Origin: Roseobacter sp. | GTDB lineage: Bacteria; Pseudomonadota; Alphaproteobacteria; Rhodobacterales; Rhodobacteraceae | Length of the DNA stretch: 64,000 nt | Reading direction: 5' to 3' | Assembly (NCBI GenBank): GCA_002731875.1 | Contig: PCCY01000031.1 | Coordinates: 62,001-126,000, forward strand | In this document: positions 53,312-62,793 of the stretch, one piece after another | Position numbering within the stretch: the stretch's first letter is position 1 | Layout of the letters: the number at the start of each line of letters is the position of its first letter | Notes under the pieces: generated by a model | The model's input: the letters and a program-made list of their open reading frames with translations, nothing else | Databases searched by the model: none | What the model was told of the DNA's origin: nothing | Position numbers and translations under genes: made by a program

Positions 53312-53803
53312 TCAATACTTTTGATCGACCTTCATATTGTTACCGCTCTGGCCAGACATTTTTTGGCCCAGTTTCCCGTAATTTCCATCTAACTCATTAC
53401 GATTACTTATTTTTTCCACTTCTCTCAGTATCGTTCGAGCCGCGACGGCCATGCGGGATAACATCGAACTGTCTTCTTCGACATATTTCTTGAGCCGGGA
53501 AAGGTGGTGTTTGATCTCCAACTTCTGGGCGATTGGCTGGTTGATAAATGGCTCAACAAGCGGCGTCTGTAGCTCCAGCCACTTCAAAAGGCGCGCCTTT
53601 TCATCAAATACAGTGCTCACAATCGCCAGATCACCGTTTTTGATCGCTTGGATTTCTCTCTCCAAAACCTCGATGGTTTCCTGAATTTTATCAACATAGC
53701 CGCGCAGGTTATCTTCATCCTCTGACGTAAGGGCCAGTTGATTGGGGCTCCCGGACGCGGAAGCGTTCGCGCGCTGGCTAAAACGAAAGGTTTTACGCTC
53801 CAT
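53312..53803 (-). CDS. FlgN-like flagellar chaperone candidate
   Basis: 163 residues, all helical, soluble: DNLRGYVDKIQETIEVLEREIQAIKNGDLAIVSTVFDEKARLLKWLELQTPLVEPFI and KYVEEDSSMLSRMAVAARTILREVEKIS. The layout (helical hairpin ending VAARTILREVEK) is like FlgN, the export chaperone for FlgK and FlgL, and no other FlgN is seen. It follows flgJ (1-base overlap). Chaperone identity is low in general, so the call is moderate. Confidence 0.65.
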   Translation of the reverse strand: MERKTFRFSQRANASASGSPNQLALTSEDEDNLRGYVDKIQETIEVLEREIQAIKNGDLAIVSTVFDEKARLLKWLELQTPLVEPFINQPIAQKLEIKHHLSRLKKYVEEDSSMLSRMAVAARTILREVEKISNRNELDGNYGKLGQKMSGQSGNNMKVDQKY

Positions 53804-54105
53804 TATTCTTCACTCACAATGGTGTCTTTTTGAGCTTGGCCATAAGCGCCGAGCATCTGCGAAACACTCCCGGAAAAGCCCAAGCCCCCCTGGTCTACCA
53901 ACTGGCTTGCCACCGCTTCTGACATAAAGGACCGCCACATATCGGCTTGGTCCTCGCCGCCGAATACGGCGGGGCCAGCCGTCTTTATCATCTCGTCGAC
54001 AAACTGGGTGAGGAACACTTTTTCGAATTCCTTGCCAGTCTCTGCTGCCCGATCCGGCGGCTGATACCCGGAAACCGGACGCGGCAGTTGAAAGTCACTT
54101 ACCAT
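53803..54105 (-). CDS. flgJ: FlgJ-type rod-binding protein (short form)
   Basis: 100 residues. EFEKVFLTQFVDEMIKTAGPAVFGGEDQADMWRSFMSEAVASQLVDQGGLGFSGSVSQML is the rod-capping domain of FlgJ. The muramidase half is missing, as in other Rhodobacteraceae where SltF supplies that activity. It overlaps flgI by 1 base. Confidence 0.92.
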   Translation of the reverse strand: MVSDFQLPRPVSGYQPPDRAAETGKEFEKVFLTQFVDEMIKTAGPAVFGGEDQADMWRSFMSEAVASQLVDQGGLGFSGSVSQMLGAYGQAQKDTIVSEE

Positions 54106-55274
54106 TAGATAATCTCCAGATCGGCATGCAGCGCACCGGCGGCTTTGATTGCCTGCAAAATGGCGATTGTTTGGCGCGCCCCAACACCGATAGCATTCAA
54201 CCCATCGACGAGCTCTTGAAGACTGACATCCCCCTTCAAAATCGTGAAGCTGCCATCAGTCTCCTGTATATCAATTTCCGTCTCCGGCACGACGACGGTC
54301 GTGCCACCAATAGAAATCGGTGCCCCCGAGACCACGGCGGTGCCTCCCCCCACGCTTACAGGATAAGGCTGGCTGACGTTATAGTTCTCTCTTACCCGGA
54401 CAGTCAGGCCGCCTTGGCTGATCGCAACCTGTGCAATTCGCACGTCAGCCCCCATGACGATGGTCCCCGACTTTTCGTCAATGACAACGCGGGCCACGGT
54501 GTCGGGCGTGACCAAAAGGTTTTCAACTGCCATGATGGTTTCTGGCGCGTCACGCTTATCGCCGACCCATACTTCGATCGTTCCGGAATCAAGCACCTCG
54601 ACCTGACTAGAACCGAGATGCTTTGCAATCGCTTCGCGAACACGATCAGCAGTGGTAAAATCAGGAGTATTCAAAGCAATTCGAATGCTATCCAGTTGAA
54701 AGAGGCTGAATTCAATTTCACGCTCGACGATAGCGCCGTTTTCAATCCGAGCGATCGTCGGCACACCGTCAACAACACTGGCCGCATTGCCATCCACACG
54801 GTAACCGGATGCGGCAACCGGCCCCTGCCCAACCGCGTACACCTCACCGTCGGCACCGGTCAAAGGTGTGATCAAAAGTGTTCCGCCCCTAAGACTGGTT
54901 GCGTCCCCCAAAGACGAGACCGTGATATCTATCGGGGATCCGCGCCGCGCAAACGGGGGCAATTTGGCTGTGACCATGACCGCCGCGGTGTTCTTGGTCT
55001 TGAGTGCCTGGCCATCCAGATTTGCAACCCCCAACCGCTCAAGCATCCCCCGTATAGACTCGCGCGTGAACGGGCTTGACGTCAGCTTGTCCCCCGTCCC
55101 CAAGAGGCCGACAACCAAGCCATATCCGATCAGATGGTTTTCACGAACACCCTCGAAATGCGCAATATCTTTTATCCGCACCTCCGCCGCGACAGGGGTC
55201 GCGACCAACAGCGCCAGCACTGCGAATGCCAGAGCGCTACGTATTGCCAGGGCGGCGCGCCGGCAAGCAACCAT
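54105..55274 (-). CDS. flgI: FlgI P-ring protein
   Basis: 389 residues from ATG 55274, with GGGAGA 7 bases upstream. Signal peptide ALAFAVLALLVATPVAAEVRI, then IKDIAHFEGVRENHLIGYGLVVGLLGTGD, GTLLITPLTGADGEVYAVGQGP and LVDGLNAIGVGARQTIAILQAIKAAGALHADLEII. FlgI forms the periplasmic P-ring around the rod. It heads flgI-flgJ-flgN and diverges from the second FtcR-like gene. flgA, its chaperone, is at the right edge. Confidence 0.96.
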   Translation of the reverse strand: MVACRRAALAIRSALAFAVLALLVATPVAAEVRIKDIAHFEGVRENHLIGYGLVVGLLGTGDKLTSSPFTRESIRGMLERLGVANLDGQALKTKNTAAVMVTAKLPPFARRGSPIDITVSSLGDATSLRGGTLLITPLTGADGEVYAVGQGPVAASGYRVDGNAASVVDGVPTIARIENGAIVEREIEFSLFQLDSIRIALNTPDFTTADRVREAIAKHLGSSQVEVLDSGTIEVWVGDKRDAPETIMAVENLLVTPDTVARVVIDEKSGTIVMGADVRIAQVAISQGGLTVRVRENYNVSQPYPVSVGGGTAVVSGAPISIGGTTVVVPETEIDIQETDGSFTILKGDVSLQELVDGLNAIGVGARQTIAILQAIKAAGALHADLEII

Positions 55275-55425
55275 CGACAGGTCTCCCACTATCAAGAACA
55301 GTTCATCTATCCTTGATATAATCGGCTAATACACGCTAGAATACAAGTAAAAACAGGTATTAATTGTTGCTCTGGTCAAATATACTTGATACCGATAGGA
55401 ATAATAAGGTTTTGGGGCAAAGCAT

Positions 55426-56130
55426 ATGCGAATGTATATTTTTGAACAGCGGCAGGAACGATGTGTCGGCCTTGCTTCGGAACTGCGGAGCGCGGGAATC
55501 GACCTGCAATTTATCACCGAAGACTTTTTCCAGACCGGGCTAGGCCCCCTGCTTCACCCCGGCCAGCAGACGAATGCCATTCTTTTGGGAGAATGCAGCG
55601 ACATACGAGGGCACATTCGCACGTTGCGATCCGCCGGGTGCGTCAATCCGGTTATCGTCTTGCGGGACTTCCGAAACGCGAAAGATACATCGGACCTGTT
55701 GAACCTGGGCGCAGATGACGTGATTGTCAGCCCGATCCGCGGCACCGAGGTTTTGTCGCGGACCAATTCCATCATTCGCCGCCATTACGGCCACGCCGCG
55801 GAAAGCGTGATCGTCGGTGAACTTACAGCTTATTTCGACGGTCGTGATCCAGTCGTTTCCGGTAGTCGTATCAAGTTATCAAAGCGGGAATATTCGGTTT
55901 TTCAACACCTCGCATTGAATTCCAACAAGGTGATATCGAAAGACGCCATATACGACGCGATTTATGGTACCAGCATCGACCAACCCTTTGACAAAGTGAT
56001 CGACGTGTACATCTGTAAGCTGCGCAAAAAGCTGGCGTCAGCTTCAGACAGCGGTTGGCAGTATATCGAAACCGTGCACGGGCGCGGCTACAAACTCAGC
56101 TCACCTGAACTGCCCACCGAGGTCGTGTAA
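55426..56130 (+). CDS. ftcR: FtcR-type flagellar transcription factor
   Basis: 234 residues. The N-terminal receiver-like domain is degenerate: no acidic pair at strand 1 (MYIFEQRQER), Gly/Glu where the phospho-Asp should be (AILLGECSD), and Ser in place of the late Lys (VIVSPIRG). The C-terminal winged helix is CtrA/FtcR-like: FDGRDPVVSGSRIKLSKREYSVFQHLALNSNKVISKDAIYDAIYG and KVIDVYICKLRKKLASASDSGWQYIETVHGRGYKL. FtcR controls flagellar genes in Brucella and relatives. It diverges from flgI and converges with flgL (stops adjacent). Confidence 0.83.
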   Translation: MRMYIFEQRQERCVGLASELRSAGIDLQFITEDFFQTGLGPLLHPGQQTNAILLGECSDIRGHIRTLRSAGCVNPVIVLRDFRNAKDTSDLLNLGADDVIVSPIRGTEVLSRTNSIIRRHYGHAAESVIVGELTAYFDGRDPVVSGSRIKLSKREYSVFQHLALNSNKVISKDAIYDAIYGTSIDQPFDKVIDVYICKLRKKLASASDSGWQYIETVHGRGYKLSSPELPTEVV

Positions 56131-57213
56131 TCAACGCAAGAAGTTAAGGATAGACAAGCTGGAGAGCCGCGACGTGACTTGGTAGCTCGCCTGCAATTGC
56201 GTTTCCAGATTGTTCATCCGCGTGATCGCCTCGTAGGGGTCAACGCTTTCATAATTTGATATTTGGGTGCGCTGAACCAACGATATGTCCGTAAGCTGAA
56301 TTTGCGCTTTCTCGACGATTTGTTGATTGAACCCGATCCTAGCGGACGCATCTAGCATTCCCTTTTGGGCGACGCCCAAAGTGTCCACGATCCTGCCCAT
56401 CCAAGTAGAATATGCAGCCTCGTCCAGTTCGCGGACATCTGTAGAAGCCAACATCGCAAGCCCTTGATAGGCTGCGCGGAAAGCTTCTTCGTTGGCTCGG
56501 TTCCCATACACGACCTCTTGGCCGGTGTTCACCCAGGCCCGTATCTGCTTGGTCGGCTGCCCGTCCGCGTCAATGTTAGGCGATCCTTGGTAGAATGTGC
56601 CTTCGAAGTTCCGACTTGGGTCGGTGCTGTCCTGGGACAGAAATATCTGGTCTATCTTATCCGCGATCTGCGTAGCACTGGCGGCATCCGTCGGCCCCGT
56701 CCCGACTATTTCCCGGAGCACCCCTTCAGGTGTGCGACCGGTCACGGCACTCGTATCGGTCCACCGCGTCAGGGCAGGCTTTTTGGAATCTATTCCGGCA
56801 AAAACACTATCGCCGTTAAACGTCACGTTCATCGCAGCAACCACGCCTTCCAGTGCCGCGCGAGCCTGCATTTGAAGAACCTCTGCCCCATTGATCGGAC
56901 GAGATGCGTTTAATACCGCTGTTTCCAGCACCGACTGCACCTCTTCGCGGGCATTGTCCACCGACGCCAGCATCGTCGATAGCTTGTTCGCCAAGAGGCC
57001 ATTGGATGTGATAAAGGTCTGCGTTGCATCTTCGCGACCACGCAATTTCGTCACCGATGCGGCGCTCGGACCGAGGCTCTCGTAAATGTTTGCCTTAAGT
57101 CCGGTGGATACCTCCTGCCCGGCCCGTTGAAGATCAGAGGTCGCTCGCTGGACGCTCTGCCTATTGAACAGGTTCATCTGAAACGTCGAAAAAGATCTTA
57201 TACCCAAAACCAT
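56131..57213 (-). CDS. flgL: FlgL hook-filament junction protein
   Basis: 360 residues. Flagellin-like ends: FSTFQMNLFNRQSVQRATSDLQRAGQEVSTGLKANIYESLGP and TQISNYESVDPYEAITRMNNLETQLQASYQVTSRLSSLSILNFLR. FlgL (HAP3) links hook and filament with FlgK. It follows flgK with a 10-base gap. Confidence 0.93.
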   Translation of the reverse strand: MVLGIRSFSTFQMNLFNRQSVQRATSDLQRAGQEVSTGLKANIYESLGPSAASVTKLRGREDATQTFITSNGLLANKLSTMLASVDNAREEVQSVLETAVLNASRPINGAEVLQMQARAALEGVVAAMNVTFNGDSVFAGIDSKKPALTRWTDTSAVTGRTPEGVLREIVGTGPTDAASATQIADKIDQIFLSQDSTDPSRNFEGTFYQGSPNIDADGQPTKQIRAWVNTGQEVVYGNRANEEAFRAAYQGLAMLASTDVRELDEAAYSTWMGRIVDTLGVAQKGMLDASARIGFNQQIVEKAQIQLTDISLVQRTQISNYESVDPYEAITRMNNLETQLQASYQVTSRLSSLSILNFLR

Positions 57214-57223
57214 CGTTAGAGCC

Positions 57224-58642
57224 TCACACGGCTGCGATCAACGTGTCGATCATATCAGACACGGTGCTCAGAATTCTGGAATTCGCAGCATAGCTTTGAT
57301 CGATTAAAATCAGCTGCTGCATCTCATCATCTATGTTGACCCCTTCGGAATTCCGTCTTGCCGACATCACGACTTCGGCGGCGGAACTTGCGGCGTTAAA
57401 GTCATTTTCAGATTTTACACGCTCCAAAGCCTGGCTGGTGATCATTTCCGCTGCGAAATCCCGAATGGTGACATCTGTCGGAATTCCCGTACCCGAAGCG
57501 GAAGACAAAGGTTTGTCCAACGCGGCGATAAAGGCATTGATCTGGCCGGCTTCCGATGCAGGGCCTTGCGTTGAAGCGCCCAGACCGTCACGCACCCGCC
57601 AGACTTCCAGTGCGCCGGTGGCCAAAAGCTTATCGTTCACCTGCAAACGCCCAGCCAACCCCACACTATTCGCCGCTGAAAAAGCTGACCCGTTATCGGT
57701 AAACAGCCCCGGTTCGCCGGCGGCGAGGCTGGCGTCGGCGTTTTCAAAGGACTGGACAATCCCTCGTGCGTATTCATCCAACTGTTGTTCAAACCGCGGG
57801 ATTATATCACGTTTGAGCTGCGACAATCCGGTAAGACTTCCATACCGCAAGCCGCGAACGCCCTCTTTGAAGGGCGTGATATCCTGGGTTCCGGCCATCA
57901 ATGTCCCGTCGCTGGGGTTAAAGGTGACGTCATGCACCTGATTACCCTCGAGCAAGGCCGCACCGCTTAAGGTATAGATACTGATCGACCCGCTTGCCGA
58001 AGTCGTCACACGTGTGTCGACGATACCTGATATCTGATCCAGAACCGTATCCATCTTCTCGTCGAATTTGGCGCTTTCCAGTGACCCCGCGGCAAATTCG
58101 CGTCGACTGCTGCTCAGATCTCGTAGTTGGTATAACGCTTGGTTTAAATCAGCCACTTCATAGCGAATTTCCATATTCACATCGTTCAGCGTAGAACCAA
58201 GCGTGACAGCGGCTCCTCGCACCGACCGCGCCAAATCTTCGGCCGCCAACACCGTCGCTGCCTGCGCCCCGTTCGAGGAAGGAAGGTTCGACAAGGTTGT
58301 TAGACTGTTTTGGAATGTATTGAACTTATCCGCCGGAGACGTGCCATCACCAGGTTGCCCCAGATAGGCCGTATAACCTGTCAGCCCTTCTTGGATGGAC
58401 TGATACTGTGCCATTTTGCTGTTCTCTAGGCGCGACATCCGCTGCAAGGTGACATCAACTTCGCGGCGGATTTCGCTGATAATCGCGCCGCCCTGGCCAG
58501 CACCCGGTGTGACAAGCACGCCTTGACGCCGAACATAACCCGGCGTCATAGCGTTTGATACGTTGTCGGCGGCAATCCGCGACAACCCTTGCGTCGTCTG
58601 CAAACCCAATGCTGCTGAATTAAGCGCGCCCGTCAGGCTCAT
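57224..58642 (-). CDS. flgK: FlgK hook-filament junction protein
   Basis: 472 residues. MSLTGALNSAALGLQTTQGLSRIAADNVSNAMTPGYVRRQGVLVTPG is the FlgK start; the C-terminus has GVNIDDEMQQLILIDQSYAANSRILSTVSDMIDTLI. FlgK (HAP1) sits between hook and FlgL. It follows flgE by 23 bases, in the order flgE-flgK-flgL. Confidence 0.95.
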   Translation of the reverse strand: MSLTGALNSAALGLQTTQGLSRIAADNVSNAMTPGYVRRQGVLVTPGAGQGGAIISEIRREVDVTLQRMSRLENSKMAQYQSIQEGLTGYTAYLGQPGDGTSPADKFNTFQNSLTTLSNLPSSNGAQAATVLAAEDLARSVRGAAVTLGSTLNDVNMEIRYEVADLNQALYQLRDLSSSRREFAAGSLESAKFDEKMDTVLDQISGIVDTRVTTSASGSISIYTLSGAALLEGNQVHDVTFNPSDGTLMAGTQDITPFKEGVRGLRYGSLTGLSQLKRDIIPRFEQQLDEYARGIVQSFENADASLAAGEPGLFTDNGSAFSAANSVGLAGRLQVNDKLLATGALEVWRVRDGLGASTQGPASEAGQINAFIAALDKPLSSASGTGIPTDVTIRDFAAEMITSQALERVKSENDFNAASSAAEVVMSARRNSEGVNIDDEMQQLILIDQSYAANSRILSTVSDMIDTLIAAV

Positions 58643-58665
58643 ATCTTACTCCAGACCGACCAAGC

Positions 58666-59967
58666 CTATCGCTTCAGCCGCGTTGTTTCGTCCATCATAT
58701 CATCAACCGTGGTGATCACTTTGGCATTGGTCGAGAAAGCGCGCTGTGCTTTGATCAGATCAGTCATCTCTTGTGCGATGTCGACGTTCGACGCCTCTAA
58801 CGCGCCGGCATTAATGGAACCAACGGTAGACGAATTGGCCTGTAGCGCAGAGAAAGAGCCGGTTTCACCGGAAAGACGATAAGCATTGCCTTTCACTTCG
58901 ACTAGCCCATTTGGGTTGGCCACCACGGCTACGGGAATATCGTATAGCGCACGGCGCATACCGTTATCAAAAATCCCAAACAAGGTGCCGTCTTCCGAAA
59001 TCTCGCTACGTATCAGTTGGCCAACGCTCGATCCGTCACGGTCAAATGAAAGGCTGAAGTCACCTGCGAATTGGCTAACACCGTCGAATGCCCCGGGTCT
59101 GCCAAGGGTGATATTGATCTCTTGCGGCACGGCCCCGTTGTTCAGCGTAACTGTGGCCACTCCGGTGGTGCCGTCTACGGAAAACGCGGCAGGCGCGGTC
59201 GCCGTGGAGGTCACATTCGAATAATTCAATGGCGATCCGGCAGCGGGGCCGGAGTTGCTGAATTCCATTGTGACACCACCCAAGGGGTCGCCGTTTTGGT
59301 CAGCGATCGACAAATCCCACGTATTCGCGACTGTTGTTGGCGCCCACGAAAAACTGAGCCGCTGACTCTCCCCCAGGGCGGAGAACAGCTCTGACGTCGT
59401 GACAAATGGCGCACCCGGCGTCGCCAGACCGGTATCCTGCGAAGGCAAGTTGCCAAAAGACTTGATAGAAGTGGTCACCCCGGCGGAAAGATTGACGTTT
59501 CCGACGTTGACCGTTTCCATCTGCTTAAAGGAACTGCGGTCAACGGACCCGATCGATCCGTCCAAGCCGTAAGGATATCCAGAAAGGAAATAGCCCGCAG
59601 CGTTCTTCAGGTTCCCCTGCTCATCGGGAAGAAACGAACCGGCCCGCGTTAGCATATAGTTGGTTTGAACTTTTTCATTGGGGTTCAACGAAACGGCAAA
59701 GAATCCGTTACCACCGATTGCCAGGTCAGTCGATGAATTGGTCGAGATCAGGCCGCCCGCGGTCGCAATATCAACTTGCTTTACAGCCTCGACCGAAAGC
59801 ACCCCTTCTGCGCTCCCGCCGGAAGCAGTAGTGGTCACCATCTGCGCAAAACCACGGCGATACCCGACGGTGTTCGAGTTTGCGATGTTTTCAGAAATGC
59901 TGCCCACAGCCTTTGAGTTGGCGCGCAACCCACTGACACCGGTTTGAAGCGCACTAGAGATACTCAT
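58666..59967 (-). CDS. flgE: FlgE hook protein
   Basis: 433 residues. SSALQTGVSGLRANSKAVGSISENIANSNTVGYRRGFAQMVTTT at the N-terminus and INAGALEASNVDIAQEMTDLIKAQRAFSTNAKVITTVDDMMDETTRLKR at the C-terminus are the hook-protein ends; ISTNSSTDLAIGGNGFFAVS and GYFLSGYPYGLDG are conserved inside. Heads the hook operon flgE-flgK-flgL. flgD, the hook cap gene, is not adjacent. Confidence 0.95.
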   Translation of the reverse strand: MSISSALQTGVSGLRANSKAVGSISENIANSNTVGYRRGFAQMVTTTASGGSAEGVLSVEAVKQVDIATAGGLISTNSSTDLAIGGNGFFAVSLNPNEKVQTNYMLTRAGSFLPDEQGNLKNAAGYFLSGYPYGLDGSIGSVDRSSFKQMETVNVGNVNLSAGVTTSIKSFGNLPSQDTGLATPGAPFVTTSELFSALGESQRLSFSWAPTTVANTWDLSIADQNGDPLGGVTMEFSNSGPAAGSPLNYSNVTSTATAPAAFSVDGTTGVATVTLNNGAVPQEINITLGRPGAFDGVSQFAGDFSLSFDRDGSSVGQLIRSEISEDGTLFGIFDNGMRRALYDIPVAVVANPNGLVEVKGNAYRLSGETGSFSALQANSSTVGSINAGALEASNVDIAQEMTDLIKAQRAFSTNAKVITTVDDMMDETTRLKR

Positions 59968-60097
59968 GATCTTACCCCATTTTTGCTTTTCATATTCTTG
60001 CTTAAGTAAACATGTAGGAAGTTTAGTTTAAGGAAGGTTAAAGAAATACCATTTATCATTGTGACTATACTTGCCGTTCAAGAAATAGTCTATCTTT
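59968..60097. promoter_or_regulatory. flgE upstream gap
   Basis: A 130-base AT-rich gap before flgE (minus strand). TTAA-N6-TTAA at 60028-60041 resembles a CtrA box with one base too few in the spacer, so it is only a weak candidate. Confidence 0.4.
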
Positions 60098-61918
60098 TCA
60101 TGGCGATATCCCGGATTTAGCAATGCTTTCGAATGCCTGCTCTAAACGAGCGAGGCTTTCTGCTGCCCGGTCAGCACGCAGGGGTAGAACGTTGTCACGC
60201 TCTTCACTTATGCTTTTCGCCAATGATATCAAGTAATTGGATGACGTAAGACTTGGGTAGGCACGTGTGACCAAATCCAACGTTTCCACATCGTCTGAAC
60301 GATAGGCCGCAATCAACAGCCGTGTCGCGTCCTGCAAATAAAATTCTTCGGGGTATTTGTTCCACAAGCGCAGCAGCACATCCGCCGCTTGCGTCCAACG
60401 CTGCTCTTCGGAAAACGCCAGCCCAAGGTTACGAAGGTAATCGCTGCTCGGGGCTTTGACTTTGGTCTCCATCAAGGCGGGCCTGTCCCCCAGCTGGGCC
60501 AAAACGCCGGCCATCACAATCCGGTATTCCTCTTCTAGCGTGCCTGCATCGTCGACATCCATCAGATCAAGGGTCAATCGGGCATCAGCGTAAGAACCCG
60601 CACGCAACTGCGTTTGAGCCAGCTTCAAATGCAGCCTGAAGATATTTTGGTTAAAAGAGCTGTCCTTCTCTTCCTGTTTTTCCTGCAAAATCCGGGCAGC
60701 GCGTCGAAACTCCTTGGCTGCGAGGTCTGTTGCATCCAAGGTCAGCATATAATCGCCAAAGGTTTCTATCTGGTCGGTAAACCCATCGAGATATCTAAAG
60801 TACGGCAGTAACTTGAGGTGCAGAGCCATCCAAGCCGACAAGGGATACTGCCCCTCTCTGCCTTTATCATACACCGCCTTGAGCAACCCCTGCGCCTCCT
60901 CCTCAATAGAAGCGGTTTCGGCCCGATAGGGAAAACGCAGCAACAGCTTCCCCAAAGTCAAAACATGCTCGGCGTCGTTATCCAGCGCATGATAAACACG
61001 CCCCAGCCTGCGCAAAACCTCAAGCTCGTATTGTCCGCCGCGCCACGCCTCTGAACCATTAGACAGTGCATTCTGAGCCGCCAACAGCGCACCTCGGCTT
61101 CCGTTTCGCAGCGACATATCGGCAATGGCAAGGCGCGCCCGCACAGCGTAGTGGTCCCAACCGCTGGCCGCATCGAGATAACCCTTTAGCGCCGACGTGT
61201 CGTTACCGCGTTTTTCAGCGGCACGGGCATGCAGAAAAGTACCCGCCGTCGCTGCTGACGAATCTTGCTGTTCATCCAACAATCGCAGCGCTGCGTCCAC
61301 GTACTGACGGCGATCCAGTTCGATTGCCGCCTCCAGAAGTACAGGAAGTGTCGCGCGAATAACTGCCGCTGGTTGACGGCTGAGACCCGCAAAGCTTGGC
61401 TCTATGTTAAGCGACAAGGACAAAGTATCTGACGTCGCAATAGCATTCAAACTGGCCCAGAACGCGCGGTCGGGCCGTCCGGGAAGCGCAAGCGGAGAAG
61501 TCTCGTAGTCTGGCGCGCCTTCGGGCGGCGGCTCCCCTTCGAGCAATCGCACAGCATCCATTAAGGTCCGATGGCGCCGGATGGCATCTTTTCCCACCGG
61601 GGTGATACCAGCCAGCACCGAAGATGCCTCATAGAGCAGCATATGCGTGATATAAAGCTCGGCTATGTTCAGCAGTATATCTTCGTTGCGCGATCCATGC
61701 GCAGCGCTTAGTGCTTCGATCTGCCGCTTGAGGTCATTGTGAAATCCAGCGGCGGACCAGCGGTTCAAATCCATGTCGCTGCGCCAAGCGTTTTGCGGCG
61801 TCGCCACATCCGGATCCAGCGCTTTTGCAAGATCAGTCGTGGAAGCGCCAAGAACACCAGAAGATACCCCCAACAATAACGCGGCATTAAATGCAATTAT
61901 GCGACTCAGTGGGGGCAC
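60098..61918 (-). CDS. Exported helical-repeat protein of the flagellar locus (MotC-like candidate)
   Basis: 606 residues with an N-terminal signal (IIAFNAALLLGVSSGVLGAS). The rest is helical repeats of TPR/SEL type (LLNIAELYITHMLLYEASSVLAGI, YVDAALRLLDEQQDSSAATAGTFLHARAAEKRGNDTSALKGYLDAA, LHLKLAQTQLRAGSYADARLTLDLMDVDD). It is between flgE and flgF and shares a promoter gap with flgF. It may be a periplasmic motility protein such as MotC, the client of MotE, but I cannot show homology; MotC is usually shorter (about 430 aa). Function unknown. Confidence 0.7.
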   Translation of the reverse strand: MPPLSRIIAFNAALLLGVSSGVLGASTTDLAKALDPDVATPQNAWRSDMDLNRWSAAGFHNDLKRQIEALSAAHGSRNEDILLNIAELYITHMLLYEASSVLAGITPVGKDAIRRHRTLMDAVRLLEGEPPPEGAPDYETSPLALPGRPDRAFWASLNAIATSDTLSLSLNIEPSFAGLSRQPAAVIRATLPVLLEAAIELDRRQYVDAALRLLDEQQDSSAATAGTFLHARAAEKRGNDTSALKGYLDAASGWDHYAVRARLAIADMSLRNGSRGALLAAQNALSNGSEAWRGGQYELEVLRRLGRVYHALDNDAEHVLTLGKLLLRFPYRAETASIEEEAQGLLKAVYDKGREGQYPLSAWMALHLKLLPYFRYLDGFTDQIETFGDYMLTLDATDLAAKEFRRAARILQEKQEEKDSSFNQNIFRLHLKLAQTQLRAGSYADARLTLDLMDVDDAGTLEEEYRIVMAGVLAQLGDRPALMETKVKAPSSDYLRNLGLAFSEEQRWTQAADVLLRLWNKYPEEFYLQDATRLLIAAYRSDDVETLDLVTRAYPSLTSSNYLISLAKSISEERDNVLPLRADRAAESLARLEQAFESIAKSGISP

Positions 61919-61927
61919 ATCTATCCT

Positions 61928-61942
61928 TCAATTTACAATTAA
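61928..61942. promoter_or_regulatory. Near-CtrA box between the helical-repeat gene and flgF
   Basis: TCAATTTACAATTAA matches TTAA-N7-TTAA with one mismatch, in the divergent gap 61919-62039. A weaker candidate than the four exact sites. Confidence 0.4.
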
Positions 61943-62039
61943 AACTTGCCTTATTCTTGTATTCGTGAAATTTTATGTTTGCAACAGAATGTCTCATCCA
62001 GACATTGCTTTGATGTCCAACCAACAAGCGGAGAGCTGA

Positions 62040-62771
62040 ATGACAAATATCACGTATGTGTCCCTCTCTCAGGCGACCGCGCTCGCACGCAACATGGACT
62101 CCACAGCGCATAACCTCGCCAACTCTTCCACATCGGGGTACAAGGCGATCCACCCCCTTATTGAATCGGTGCCGGACGGCAACGGAGATTCAAGCGTAAG
62201 CTATGTGCGCGACAAGGGCACCTATCTGGAACTGGAAAGCGGGCCGCTCACCCCGACTGGCAACCCGTTTGACATCGCGATATCCGGCGAAGGCTGGCTG
62301 GCGTACCAACTGCCCGGAGGCGGAACCGGTTATAGCCGACACGGCAGTCTGGTGGTGGATGTCGACGGGCAACTAAAGACGTCAGGCGGCATGCCGCTTC
62401 TGGGTATTGGTGGCGGGCCTGTTCAATTACCTGATGACGTGGGCGATGACGTACTGATTTCGACAGGCGGCACACTTACAAACCCGGCGGGCGCGGTGCT
62501 CGGGACCATCGCGGTGGTGAATATCAACGACGCAGCAGGCATGTTGCCCATTGGTGGGGGGATGTATCAACTGCCTGAAGGTGCCGGCGTGCCCCAACAG
62601 TCAGCGACCCCCGTCATCAAACAGGGTTTCGTCGAAGGCAGCAACGTCAAAGCCGTTCTTGAGATGACCCGACTTATCGACATTCAGCGTGCATATGACA
62701 ATGCGGTCAAACTGATGGGGTCGGATGACGATCTGACGCGGACAGCAATCCAGAAACTTGGGCGCGTATAA
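62040..62771 (+). CDS. flgF: FlgF distal rod protein
   Basis: 243 residues. YVSLSQATALARNMDSTAHNLANSSTSGYKAIHPLIES, PFDIAISGEGWLAYQLPGGGTGYSRHGSLVVD and VKAVLEMTRLIDIQRAYDNAVKLMGSDDDLTRTAIQKLGRV are the FlgF features. It begins the plus-strand rod operon flgF-flgG-flgA at the right edge. Confidence 0.94.
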   Translation: MTNITYVSLSQATALARNMDSTAHNLANSSTSGYKAIHPLIESVPDGNGDSSVSYVRDKGTYLELESGPLTPTGNPFDIAISGEGWLAYQLPGGGTGYSRHGSLVVDVDGQLKTSGGMPLLGIGGGPVQLPDDVGDDVLISTGGTLTNPAGAVLGTIAVVNINDAAGMLPIGGGMYQLPEGAGVPQQSATPVIKQGFVEGSNVKAVLEMTRLIDIQRAYDNAVKLMGSDDDLTRTAIQKLGRV

Positions 62772-62793
62772 TCGCGTTATTTAGGAGCATACG

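Noticed and set aside
54126..55079. 317-residue plus-strand frame
   Set aside because: Antisense to flgI, which has full P-ring motifs and a signal peptide; no domain in the antisense frame.
60028..60041. TTAA-N6-TTAA before flgE as a CtrA box
   Set aside because: Spacer is one base short of the consensus; kept only as a weak note.
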